A stretch of DNA of 64,000 bases. It comes from GCA-2687025 sp964473525. GTDB taxonomy: Bacteria; Poribacteria; WGA-4E; GCA-2687025. Where the stretch lies: assembly GCA_964473525.1 (NCBI GenBank), contig CAYYPK010000026.1, forward strand, positions 25,819 through 89,818, given 5' to 3'. Below the pieces are notes generated by a model. The model made no database searches. It was not told where the DNA came from and saw only the letters and a list, made by a program, of their open reading frames with translations. Shown here piece after piece: positions 44,107 through 53,295 of the stretch. The first letter of the stretch is position 1, and each line of letters begins with the position of its first letter. The position numbers and the translations under genes were made by a program.

Positions 44107-44928
44107 GTGTACACACAGACACCCAGAGAAGACCCGTTGGCCGAGTCCATCACATGTCAGAAGTGCCAGGTCGACATAGATGGCGACCGCTTCGTCGCGG
44201 CCGCCAAGGTGTGCCCGGCGTGCGGCTTCCACTACCCGTTAACTGCGCACGAGCGGGTCGCGCTACTGGTTGACGATGGCTCGTTCGATGAATTTGCCGA
44301 CGACCTCTATTCGGTGGACTTCCTGGAATTCCCCCGCTACGCTCAACGGCTGGAGACGTACCGCGAGCGTACGGGACTGCCGTCGGAGATGGTCACCGGC
44401 ACGGCGTGCCTGGCCGGCGTGGAGGCCGTGCTGGGCGTGACGGACATGCACTTCATCATGGGGAGCATGGGGTCCGTGGTTGGCGAGAAGATCACGCGCT
44501 GCTTCGAGGTCGGCGTCGAGCGAGGACTGCCGGTCGTCATCGTGTCGGGCTCAGGGGCGGGCGCGCGGATGGATGAAGGCACGGTCGCGCTCATGCAGAT
44601 GGCCAAGACCAGCGCCGCCGTACGCAAGCACGCGGACGCAGGTCTGTTCTACATATCCGTCGTGACGAACCCGACGATGGGTGGAACGGCGGCTAGCTTC
44701 GTGACGTTGGGCCACGTCATCATATCCGAGCCGGGCGCGATGATTGGTTTCGCGGGGCCACGGGCTCGGGCTGCTATCGGCGAGAAGATGCCGCCAGAGC
44801 AGCAGTCAGCGGAGACGTTGATGGCCAATGGGATGCTGGATATGGTCGTGCCGCGCGGCGAGATGCGCGCGACGTTGGCGGACCTTCTGTGCTTCGTAGC
44901 GAACAAACCACCTGCCCAGGCGTTGTGA
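44107..44928 (+). CDS. accD: Acetyl-CoA carboxylase carboxyltransferase subunit beta
   Basis: AccD transfers carboxyl from biotin to acetyl-CoA to give malonyl-CoA for fatty acid synthesis, as part of the AccA2D2 complex. The 273-residue protein has the N-terminal zinc ribbon (Cys17, Cys20, Cys36, Cys39) and the crotonase-fold core with VSGSGAGARMDEG, NPTMGGTAASF and GFAGPRARAAIGEKMPPEQQSAE. The family usually has GARMQEG, so Asp replaces Gln. The start is GTG at 44107; a TTG at 44137 would also keep the zinc ribbon. accA is not in the window. Confidence 0.93.
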   Translation: MYTQTPREDPLAESITCQKCQVDIDGDRFVAAAKVCPACGFHYPLTAHERVALLVDDGSFDEFADDLYSVDFLEFPRYAQRLETYRERTGLPSEMVTGTACLAGVEAVLGVTDMHFIMGSMGSVVGEKITRCFEVGVERGLPVVIVSGSGAGARMDEGTVALMQMAKTSAAVRKHADAGLFYISVVTNPTMGGTAASFVTLGHVIISEPGAMIGFAGPRARAAIGEKMPPEQQSAETLMANGMLDMVVPRGEMRATLADLLCFVANKPPAQAL

Positions 44929-44962
44929 TTGCCTGGTAAGCGTTGAGGTTGTGGGGAAAGAG

Positions 44963-47179
44963 ATGCCGAAACGACTCGTGATCGTTGAATCGCCCGCGAA
45001 GGCGAGCACGATCGAGAAAATCCTCGGCGAGGACTACACGGTCGCCGCCTCCATGGGGCACGTGCGAGACCTGCCGCGCTCGAAGGAATCCGTCGATGTC
45101 GACAACGGGTTCGCCCCGGTCTATGAGGTCATCAAGGACAAGAAGAAAGTCATCACGTCGCTGAGGAAGGCGGCCAAGGCTTCGGACGAGATCGTGCTGG
45201 CGGCGGACCCCGATCGCGAGGGCGAAGCCATCTGCTGGCATCTCGCGGAGGAGCTCAAGGACACAGGCAAGCCGATCCAGCGCGTGACGTTCAACGAAAT
45301 CACGCCGGACGCCATCTCGGCGGCAATGGAGACGCCGCGCGACATCGATCAGGATCGCGTCGACGCGCAGCAGGCGCGGCGAGTGCTGGACCGCCTGGTG
45401 GGCTACCGCATCAGCCCGTTGCTCTGGCGCAACCTGCGTCCCGGGTTGAGCGCCGGCCGGGTGCAGTCGGTGGCGGTGCGCCTCGTATGCCAACGCGAGG
45501 ATGAGATACGCGCGTTCAATCCAGAGGAATACTGGACCGTGCACGCGACCGTCGACGGCGACGCCAAGATGAAGTTCGACGCTCGTCTCTACCGAATCGG
45601 CGAGGCCAAGCCTGGCTTCGGCTCGTATGGGTTCGGCATCGACCAGGCGCGCGCGGACGAGGTCGCGGCGGCGCTCAGGCAGGAGTCGTTCGTCGTCGAC
45701 TCCGTGAAGAAGCGCGCGCAGAAACAGTCTCCCAAGGCGCCGTTCATCACGAGCACCTTGCAGCAAGAGGCCGCGCGGCGCCTACGCATGACGGCGCGAC
45801 AGACCATGGCGGTCGCCCAGCAGCTCTACGAGGGCGATCCTGACCGCGACCTCGTCGGGCTTATCACGTATATGCGAACGGACTCCGTCCGCGTGTCGGA
45901 CGACGCCATCGCCGAAGCGCGCTCGTTCATTGAGGGTCGCTACGGCAAGGAGTATGTTCCGACGAAGCCCCGGGCGTTCAGGACGAAGAAGAACGCGCAG
46001 GACGCGCACGAAGCCATCCGGCCGACATCGGTCGAACGTACGCCCGAGTCGTTGAAGGGCACACTCTCCGAGGAGCAGCTCAAGCTGTACGACATCGTGT
46101 GGAAGCGGTTCGTCGCGAGCCAGGTCAGCGACGCCGTCCTGGACCTGACGACCATCGACATCCACGCGGGTGAATACAGGCTCCGCGCCTCTGGCTCCAT
46201 CGTCCGCTTCCCGGGCTTCCGCGATGTCTTCATGGAGACCGTCGAGGAAGGTACATCCAAGAGCGCCGCCGCCGAGGAAGACACGAAGCAGACTCTCCCC
46301 GACGTGCAGGACGGCGAGCAGCTGTCGCTGCACGACCTCGCGCCGAACCAGCACTTCACGCAGCCGCCACCGCGTTACTCCGAGGCGTCGCTGATCCGCG
46401 AGCTGGAAGAACGCGGGATAGGCCGTCCGAGCACGTACGCCTCCATCGTCTCGACCATCGTCAGCCGTCAGTACGTGGACCGCATCAGCGCGAGATTCCA
46501 CCCGACGGACGTCGGCGAGATGGTCACGAAGATGCTCATCAGCAGCTTCCCGAACATCCTGGACATCGATTTCACCGCGAAGATGGAGTCGGACCTCGAC
46601 TCGGTCGAGGAAGGCACCGTTGACTGGGTCGCGATGATGACCGAGTTCTACGGCCCGTTCACGGAGGCGTTGGAGGGCGCCGCCGACAAGATGTACGAGG
46701 AGAAGAAGAACGTCGAGGAGGTCACGGACAAGGAGTGCGAGGAGTGCGGCAAGCCGATGTCCATCAAGTGGGGCAGATACGGCAAGTTCCTCGGCTGCAC
46801 CGGGTACCCGGACTGCAAGACGACTCAGCCTCTGGACGGTAAGAAGCCCTCCGAGCCGATCAAGACGGGCGTCTCATGCCCCGAGTGTGACTCGGGCGAG
46901 CTGCTGGAGCGCAAGAGCCGCCGCGGCAAGACGTTCTTCGGATGCTCGGAATACCCGACGTGCAAGACCGCCGTGTGGGACCCGCCCGTGAACGGGATGC
47001 CATGCCCCGAGTGCGAGGCCCCGTTCCTGACGCACCGCGTGACCAAGACGCGCCACTACTACCTGTGCTACCGCCGCGACGAGTGTGGGTACAAGAGCCC
47101 TTACGAGCCTGTGACGGAGGAAAACCCCGCGCCAACGCCTGGCACTCCGCCGGTCGACCACGTGGGCGCGGAACTCTAG
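44963..47179 (+). CDS. topA: DNA topoisomerase I (type IA)
   Basis: TopA relaxes negative supercoils through a transient 5'-phosphotyrosine. It has 738 residues from ATG 44963, which has GGGGAAAGAG directly upstream; a GTG at 44951 is the alternative. The Toprim domain (KRLVIVESPAKASTIEKIL, then AADPDREGEAICWHL) is at the N-terminus. The catalytic Tyr303 is in GLITYMRTDSVR. Three C-terminal four-cysteine zinc ribbons follow (CEECGKPM, CPECDSGELL and CPECEAPFL). It is followed ten bases later by a Gfo/Idh/MocA-type gene. Confidence 0.96.
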   Translation: MPKRLVIVESPAKASTIEKILGEDYTVAASMGHVRDLPRSKESVDVDNGFAPVYEVIKDKKKVITSLRKAAKASDEIVLAADPDREGEAICWHLAEELKDTGKPIQRVTFNEITPDAISAAMETPRDIDQDRVDAQQARRVLDRLVGYRISPLLWRNLRPGLSAGRVQSVAVRLVCQREDEIRAFNPEEYWTVHATVDGDAKMKFDARLYRIGEAKPGFGSYGFGIDQARADEVAAALRQESFVVDSVKKRAQKQSPKAPFITSTLQQEAARRLRMTARQTMAVAQQLYEGDPDRDLVGLITYMRTDSVRVSDDAIAEARSFIEGRYGKEYVPTKPRAFRTKKNAQDAHEAIRPTSVERTPESLKGTLSEEQLKLYDIVWKRFVASQVSDAVLDLTTIDIHAGEYRLRASGSIVRFPGFRDVFMETVEEGTSKSAAAEEDTKQTLPDVQDGEQLSLHDLAPNQHFTQPPPRYSEASLIRELEERGIGRPSTYASIVSTIVSRQYVDRISARFHPTDVGEMVTKMLISSFPNILDIDFTAKMESDLDSVEEGTVDWVAMMTEFYGPFTEALEGAADKMYEEKKNVEEVTDKECEECGKPMSIKWGRYGKFLGCTGYPDCKTTQPLDGKKPSEPIKTGVSCPECDSGELLERKSRRGKTFFGCSEYPTCKTAVWDPPVNGMPCPECEAPFLTHRVTKTRHYYLCYRRDECGYKSPYEPVTEENPAPTPGTPPVDHVGAEL

Positions 47180-47188
47180 GGGTCTCCC

Positions 47189-48181
47189 ATGCGCGTCGCG
47201 CTCCTTGAAGTCGATCACTGGCACGTGGGCATGTATGTCGACGCCCTGCGCGAGCTCGACGATGTCGACATCTGCGCCGTCAGCAATGCGGAGCTAGAGC
47301 GAGCCACGCAGTGGGCGGAGGCCATAGGTTGTCCTGCGTACGCCTCCTCCACTGAGCTGCTGGACAACGAAGCGATCGACTTCGCGTTCGGCTTCGCCCC
47401 TCACCACCGCATGTTCGAGCTGGCCGAGCTGCTTGTAACGCGCGAGCAGCCGTTCGCGATGGAGAAGCCAATGTCCCTGGACGCCGGGGAGTTGGCGCCG
47501 CTCGTTCCGCGGATAGCTGCCTCGGGCATCTTTGCGGGCGTGGCGTTCGTCCGCCGGATGGGTGGGTACGGAGGCGCTCTCCTGCGGATGCGAGACGAGC
47601 TCGGCGACATCCACAGCTTTCAGGGCCGGTTCATCGGCGGGCCGCTCCAGCGGTACATCGACGATGGGTGCCCCTGGATGTTGCGCCGTGAGCACGCAGG
47701 TGGTGGTTGCATGGTCAACTTCGGGACGCACTTCATTGATCTGTTCCTGCAGCTCGTCGGCGAGCCGGTCACGCGCGTCTTCTGCCAAACGAGCAACCGG
47801 CAGCACGGTGAGACCGTCGAGGATCTCGCGTCCGTGTTCCTCCGCACGGAGTCAGGAGCGGTCGCCACGCTCGAGTCAGGGTATCTCCTGCCTTCCGAGC
47901 CCAAGGAGGACACGATCTCCGTGAGCGCCGAACGCGCCTACGTGGGGAATGAAGGCAAGAAGTGGGGCGTGCCGACGTTTGCGTTCCGCGACGGGAGGGT
48001 GGTCACGGCCGATGAACGCGAGCCGGACTACACCGACTACGTGCACGACGTCATCCGCCGGTTCCGCGACGGGTCGCCACCGGTCGCCGACGTGGCGTCC
48101 ATGGTCGACGTGCTGTCGGTGGTGAACGCCGCGTATGCCTCCGCCGCCAGCGACGAGCCCACCGTGCCGATCCCATACTAG
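47189..48181 (+). CDS. Gfo/Idh/MocA family oxidoreductase
   Basis: This sugar-dehydrogenase-type protein has 330 residues. The family EKP motif is at 92-94 (AMEKPMSLDAGEL), and HAGGGCMVNFGTHFIDLFLQL matches the conserved C-terminal-domain segment. The N-terminal Rossmann region reads MRVALLEVDHWHVG, lacking the usual GxGxxG loop, so NAD(P) binding may be altered. GGGG precedes the ATG, ten bases after topA. Substrate and pathway are unknown. Confidence 0.82.
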   Translation: MRVALLEVDHWHVGMYVDALRELDDVDICAVSNAELERATQWAEAIGCPAYASSTELLDNEAIDFAFGFAPHHRMFELAELLVTREQPFAMEKPMSLDAGELAPLVPRIAASGIFAGVAFVRRMGGYGGALLRMRDELGDIHSFQGRFIGGPLQRYIDDGCPWMLRREHAGGGCMVNFGTHFIDLFLQLVGEPVTRVFCQTSNRQHGETVEDLASVFLRTESGAVATLESGYLLPSEPKEDTISVSAERAYVGNEGKKWGVPTFAFRDGRVVTADEREPDYTDYVHDVIRRFRDGSPPVADVASMVDVLSVVNAAYASAASDEPTVPIPY

Positions 48182-48344
48182 CCGCGAGCTCGTCGGGTAT
48201 CCTATAGAAGTCCGGTCGACGGTCACGCCGGTGAATTCGCCTCGATGGGCGAACCACGACCCCGCGACGGACGTTAGAGAGACGGTGGCGGCGCGCGGAG
48301 ATCGCCGAGAACCAACTTACACGCGCGACAGGAGTGGCTCAGGG

Positions 48345-49514
48345 ATGCTTTATCGGTGGCGACTATCCATACTTGCGGTCGCGCTGTCGGCCGTCGCCGC
48401 GGGCGGAGCTCACGCCGGCGCCGGTCGCACGGGAGCCAACATTCTCGACCTACCACATCGGAGCGTCCGCGCCGCGGGGATGGGCGAAGCGTTCGCTACG
48501 TACGAAGGCGACGTCAACTCCGTACTGTGGAACCCCGCCGGTCTGAGCACGATCCGCGACACGCAGATCCTCAGCGGATGGAACTCGTTCGAGAAGGTGT
48601 TCGGCGAAGCCGGGGACGGCCTGTACTACTTCGCCCTCGCGGGAGCCAAGCCGGTCGGCGAGCTCGGCGTGCTGAGCGCGGCCCTGCAGCTCAACGGCCA
48701 GGGAACGATCGACATCACCACGGATTCGCCCGAGGTCGTCGCGACCGAGGGGCTCGGCACGAACTGGGTCGCCAGCGTGTCCTACGCGGAAGAGCTCTCG
48801 CCGACGCTGCGCGCGGGCCTTACCGGCAAGGTCATCCATCTGCCGCTCGGCGTGGGCTTCGAGCAGGCGAGCTCAGCGACCGCGTACGCGATAGACGCGG
48901 GCGTGCAGGCGGACTTCAGCCCCGTCACCGTCGGCGCGTCGGTGCTGAACTACGGCACGCGGGTGCAGTTCAAGGACGCCTACCAAAGCGACCCTCTGCC
49001 CCGCAAGTTCCACGGTGGCATCGCCGTGACCGCTCTGGACATGCCCAACACGAGGCTCGTCATCAGTCTTGAGGGCGTTGCCGCGATCGACAAGCTCACG
49101 CAGAACCGCGAAGACGAGGACTTCTACGAGACGGTGAACGAGCGTCTCGCCCAGGCGCAGGACGACCCCACATCCGACTACATCGGGATGACGCGCATCG
49201 AGATTGAGGACCAGCTCGTCAAGCAGCGGGGCGCCGGGATATACGCGTTCAGCTGGGACCGGCTCGAACGTGGCGTAGGTCTGGAGCTTACTCTCGGGCA
49301 GGCGTTCAAGGTCCGCGGCGGGTACAAGAAGTTCGATAGCGCGTCGGAGCCACCTGGTATCCTGGAGCACATCGACCGCGCCAGCTTCGGGTTCGGTGTC
49401 GACGGCGCGGAGTTCGGCCTACCGTTCGTGGTAGACTACGCGAACGCTATCTGGGGCGCTGGAGGCCCGCTGCTCGAACGCGTACACAGTTTCTCCCTCT
49501 CCTTCCGTCTCTAG
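48345..49514 (+). CDS. PorV/UPF0164-family outer-membrane protein
   Basis: The product has 389 residues. The signal peptide spans about 1-24 (ends GGAHA). The mature part begins with ANILDLPHRSVRAAGMGEAFATYEGDVNSVLWNPAGLS, the clear PorV/UPF0164 signature of a FadL-like outer-membrane barrel. A hydrophilic insert at about 240-300 (LTQNREDEDFYETVNERLAQ) is unusual. The protein ends FSLSFRL, like a barrel strand. The start at 48345 follows AGGAG and AGGG. It heads a pair with the DUF5683-like gene 25 bases downstream. Confidence 0.82.
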   Translation: MLYRWRLSILAVALSAVAAGGAHAGAGRTGANILDLPHRSVRAAGMGEAFATYEGDVNSVLWNPAGLSTIRDTQILSGWNSFEKVFGEAGDGLYYFALAGAKPVGELGVLSAALQLNGQGTIDITTDSPEVVATEGLGTNWVASVSYAEELSPTLRAGLTGKVIHLPLGVGFEQASSATAYAIDAGVQADFSPVTVGASVLNYGTRVQFKDAYQSDPLPRKFHGGIAVTALDMPNTRLVISLEGVAAIDKLTQNREDEDFYETVNERLAQAQDDPTSDYIGMTRIEIEDQLVKQRGAGIYAFSWDRLERGVGLELTLGQAFKVRGGYKKFDSASEPPGILEHIDRASFGFGVDGAEFGLPFVVDYANAIWGAGGPLLERVHSFSLSFRL

Positions 49515-49539
49515 GCCCCGGACCCACACAGGAGCGCTC

Positions 49540-50286
49540 ATGCGCCTGAGAGCATTGGTCGCCGGTTGCTGCGCGCTCGCAGTCGTTACGCTAGGCGCGC
49601 GCGCGCAAGACGACTCGCTGGGAGTCGACCTGCCCGAGTCCGACTCGGCATATCTGCCGTCGCCCGACGCCCTGTCGCCGGGCCGCGCATTCCTGTATTC
49701 CGCCGCGGTACCGGGCGCCGGGCAGCTCTACGTTGGCGCGAGCCGGGGGTACGCGTATCTGGCGGGCGAGGCGATCATGGGCGTCGCGTACATCATCAGC
49801 CGCAACGACGCGCGGGACATCGAGCAGCAGTACATCGACGCCGTCCGCGCTGGGGTCGCGTTCGACGGAGACGGCAGCTTCGACGCGTGGAACCAGGAGG
49901 ACTTCGAGCACGCCACGGACTACGACAACTGGCTCAACACGTACACCGACAACAACGGCGAGCCGCTCGACCGCGTGGGCCCCTTCTACTGGAAGGATCG
50001 TGAGGACTTCCGAACGCAGGATCCGCGCGACTCCGCCCAGGGCGACATCCCAGACTCCCCAGACCGGATCGTGTCCAAGCAGTTGCGAACCGACAGCAAC
50101 AGCGCCTTCAAGCGCACCCGCGGGATCCTGGGCGCGATCCTCTTCAACCACGTGGTGAGCGCCATAGACGCGCGCATTGCCGCGCGCCGGCACAACAGCT
50201 CTCTCGCCGAGACCGGCCTGCGCATGCGGTACGACGCAGACGGCTCGGTCAACGTCGTATCCCTCCTCTGGGACCGGCCGTTCTAG
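49540..50286 (+). CDS. DUF5683-like membrane-associated protein
   Basis: This 248-residue protein has a signal peptide of about 22 residues (ends ARAQ). The segment FLYSAAVPGAGQLYVGASRGYAYLAGEAIMGVAYI is the DUF5683-type hairpin of two short helices with a Pro-Gly-x-Gly-Gln turn. The middle is acidic and polar (DFEHATDYDNWLNTYTDN), and a second hydrophobic segment near 195-210 precedes a beta-like C-terminus ending WDRPF. No function is established. It is probably co-transcribed with the upstream PorV-like gene. Confidence 0.65.
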   Translation: MRLRALVAGCCALAVVTLGARAQDDSLGVDLPESDSAYLPSPDALSPGRAFLYSAAVPGAGQLYVGASRGYAYLAGEAIMGVAYIISRNDARDIEQQYIDAVRAGVAFDGDGSFDAWNQEDFEHATDYDNWLNTYTDNNGEPLDRVGPFYWKDREDFRTQDPRDSAQGDIPDSPDRIVSKQLRTDSNSAFKRTRGILGAILFNHVVSAIDARIAARRHNSSLAETGLRMRYDADGSVNVVSLLWDRPF

Positions 50287-50391
50287 CCCCGGTTCGCTCG
50301 GCGCCGCCGAACGCCCGTCGCATTCCCCGTCGGGTCGCGTACAGCCGGTTGGCTGGCCATGCGACCAGTGTGGAGCCGCCAATGCCACCCG

Positions 50392-50397
50392 TACACT
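50392..50397 (+). promoter_or_regulatory. Possible -10 element before ispH
   Basis: TACACT followed by TGG matches the string found before pfkA. No good -35 box is visible, so this is a weak call. It lies in the 206-base gap between the DUF5683-like gene and ispH. Confidence 0.2.
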
Positions 50398-50492
50398 TGG
50401 CCGAGGCGCGTCCCCGGCACTAGAGTGAGTGTGAACCGCCGAGGGCGAGGGCTGGCTGCGCGGCACACGCGCCGGGAACCTTAGGAGACGGC

Positions 50493-51401
50493 ATGTCCGA
50501 GAACCACCGGGCGGAAATCGAGGTCATCGTCGCCAAGAGCGCGGGGACGTGCTTCGGCGTCGAGGCGGCCATCAACATCGCGGAGGAGATCCGCAAGCCG
50601 ATACTCGGGCCGCTGGTGCACAACCCGAAGATCGTGGGCGACCTCGCCTCCCAAGGGATACCGATACTCGAGCGATACGCGGACCTGGAGGCTGCGGACG
50701 GTCTCGACGAGGTTGTCATCACCGCGCACGGCTACCCGCGCGAGCTCAAGGAGGAACTACGCGAGCGGGGAATCGAGTTCCACGACGCCACGTGTCCCGT
50801 GCTGCTGAAGTGGGTGTACAGGAAGATACAGACGTTCGAGGACGACGGGTATCACGTCGTACTCATTGGCAACCCCGACCACGCCGAAATCATCGCGAGC
50901 CGAAGCTACGGCAAGGACATCAGCGTCGTGTACGACGAGGACGCCGTGGACGCATTGCCGTCGGGCCTGGGCCGAACCGTGGCGATATGCCAGACGACGA
51001 TCACGAAGGAGAAGTTCGAGCGGCTCGTGCGGTGCATACGCGCGCGGAAATACCCGGATCTGCGGGCAGTCGACACGCGATGCAAGCCGGTCAAGAACCA
51101 GCAGGAGGCCGTCGAAACCCTGGCGCAGTGGGTGGACGCGATGATCATCGTCGGCGGGTACAACTCCAGCAACACGACAAACCTGGCCCGGATATCCCGG
51201 GAGCATCTGCCGGAGCGCACGTACCACATCGACTCAGACGCGCTGGTGCGGTCCGACTGGCTCGACGGCGTGCGACACCTTGGCATAGGCGCGGGCACTA
51301 GCACGCCGAAGGAGCAGATTGCCGCCGTGCAGAGCCGCATTGCGGAGCTGTACCCAGGGCAGGTGGCGTTCCGCACCGGCGACGGCCCGTTGTCGACGTA
51401 A
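50493..51401 (+). CDS. ispH: 4-hydroxy-3-methylbut-2-enyl diphosphate reductase
   Basis: IspH makes IPP and DMAPP in the last step of the methylerythritol phosphate isoprenoid pathway, using a [4Fe-4S] cluster. The 302-residue protein has the three cluster cysteines Cys20 (GTCFGV), Cys101 (DATCP) and Cys197 (DTRC). His43, His79 and His130 bind the diphosphate, and Glu132 corresponds to the proton donor. GGYNSSNT (221-228) and GTSTP are family motifs. AGGAGA lies eight bases before the ATG. Confidence 0.93.
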   Translation: MSENHRAEIEVIVAKSAGTCFGVEAAINIAEEIRKPILGPLVHNPKIVGDLASQGIPILERYADLEAADGLDEVVITAHGYPRELKEELRERGIEFHDATCPVLLKWVYRKIQTFEDDGYHVVLIGNPDHAEIIASRSYGKDISVVYDEDAVDALPSGLGRTVAICQTTITKEKFERLVRCIRARKYPDLRAVDTRCKPVKNQQEAVETLAQWVDAMIIVGGYNSSNTTNLARISREHLPERTYHIDSDALVRSDWLDGVRHLGIGAGTSTPKEQIAAVQSRIAELYPGQVAFRTGDGPLST

Positions 51402-51414
51402 CCGCCCCTCCTAG

Positions 51415-52915
51415 CTAGTCCTCCGACGCGAAGAGCTTGCGCACGTCCGGCTTCACGACCTTCCCCATCGCGTTTCTGGGCAACGTCTCTTGCACGCTCA
51501 GCCTCGACGGCACTTTGTAGACGGCGAGGCGTTCCTTCCCCCATTCGCGCAACGCGTCCAGCGTGACGGCGCCGCCCGTTCTCGGTACGACTGCGGCGGC
51601 TACGCGCTCTCCCCACTCGTCGTCCTGGATGCCAACGACGGCGCATTCGGCGATGTGTTCGTGGCTTCGGAGCACGCTCTCTATCTCCAGGGCGGAGACC
51701 TTGTATCCGCCCGTCTTGATGATGTCGACCGACTGGCGGCCCAGAATGCGGTATCGGCCGCTCTCCACTAGGGCGACATCGCCCGTGCGGAACCAGCCGT
51801 CCTGGAACGACGACGAGGTGGCGTCCGGCTTGCCCCAGTATTCGCCAAACACGCCGGGGCCTCTGACCTGTATCTCGCCGGCCGACCCTTCGGCGGCGAG
51901 GGCTCCGTCGTCCGCAACCAGTCGAACTTCAACGCCGGGCAGGGGCTCGCCGACCGAGCCCGGCCTGCGCTCGCCGTGGAGTGGGTTGGAGAGTCCCATA
52001 CCCATCTCCGTCATGCCGTAGCGTTCGAGCAGGCGATGGCCGGTGATCTCTTCCCAGCGTTCCAGCGTGGGCACGGGGAGCGCGGCCGAGCCAGACACCA
52101 TCAGACGAAGCGCGCGCGCCCTCGGACATTGCGGTCTGTTCGCCAGCCGGGGCCGCCTCCCACGCGGCGATCAGTCGCGCGTAGATCGTAGGCACCGCCA
52201 TGAAGAGCGTCAGACCGCCCTCGCGGATGCGCGCCCAGACCGCATTCGCGTCGAAGCCATCGTGCATCTCGCACGTCGCGCCGGACCAGAGGCTGCAGCA
52301 GAGGACGTTGATGATGCCATGGATGTGGTGCAGCGGGAGCACGTGCAGAATGCGGTCGTCTTCCGTCCACCCCCACGCCTCCACGAGGCTGGTGACCTGG
52401 GCGGCAACGTTGGCATGGGTGGTCACGACGCCCTTCGGCCGGCTCGTGGTGCCGCTGGTGTAGAGCATCATCGCGCGTCTGTCTCCCGCGCCTGCGGGCA
52501 GATCGACGACATCCACGCCCATCGCCTCGCTCGTGAGTAGAAACCGAGCCACCGCCGACCGCGCGACGGCGGCGCCCGCGTCCCGTCCAGCGGCGTCGGC
52601 GACCACGAGCGACGCTCCACTGTCCTCGACGACGTATTCGAGTTCCGGCAGTGGATGGCTCACGCAGAGCGGCACGGCGACGCCACCCGCCCGCCAGATC
52701 CCCAGCAGCGTGGCAACGTACTCGTGACCTGGCCGAACCAGGAACGCCACGCGTGCCTCGCCCAGATCGGCAGCGCCATCAAGCAGCGCGCTCGCCACGC
52801 GTGCGGACGAGCCTTCCAGCTCCCGGTAGGTCCAGGCATCGTGCGCGCGCGTGACGGCCGTGCGAGCGCCGAACGAGCCAAGGGCGTCGGTCAGGATGGG
52901 CATGGTGGTGTCCAA
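51415..52915 (-). pseudogene. Malonyl-CoA synthetase-like AMP ligase, frameshifted
   Basis: This acyl-CoA synthetase most resembles malonyl/methylmalonyl-CoA ligases (MatB/ACSF3). It has MLYTSGTTSRPKGVVTTHAN (ATP/AMP loop), LHVLPLHHIHGIINVL, VSGSAALPVPTLERWEEITGH, LERYGMTEMGM, GWFRTGDVA and RQSVDIIKTGGYKVSALEIE. The N-terminal part (from ATG 52915) and the C-terminal part (from about 52110) are in different frames. They join at a GC dinucleotide run (52111-52119). One surplus base would restore a 499-residue protein, the normal MatB length. It may be a sequencing or assembly error, or a recent mutation. The gene converges with ispH, 13 bases away. Confidence 0.8.
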
Positions 52916-53295
52916 GATCGACTGGGCGCGGATGGCGTCACCGGAGGAGGTTGCAGCGTCGGGCCGCCGGCCGCAAGAGAGGCGTGCATCCGTATCCGAA
53001 TGTATACAGATCGTGACGTCCGTGGCCTACCGTATACTTTCGGTCACACTTCGGCGGGGCACACGAACGCGCGATCCGCGAGAGCGAGGAACGCGCGACA
53101 GCCACCCGGGCCGCCCGCGATGCCGCATGAGACGCGGGTTCGCGCGTGTCAGTAGTTAACGCCCGCGGGACCCACAAGTTCATACGCGCGCCAGCCCCAG
53201 CGGCCGCGCCGTCTTGGCATCGCATTTGCTAAGGACGGTGTAGCCCGTCACCGTGTTACGGCTTTTGCCCGCTGACTCACGAGATGGAGAGACGC
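52916..53295 (+). other. 380-base intergenic region before the sigma factor gene
   Basis: This divergent gap between the acyl-CoA ligase and the sigma factor is the longest in the window. It contains TGTATACA (53001-53008) and TATACT (53033-53038), either of which may be a -10 element, without a clear -35 at standard spacing. No open frame with coding character, RNA gene or terminator was seen. A long leader for the sigma factor is possible. Confidence 0.5.
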
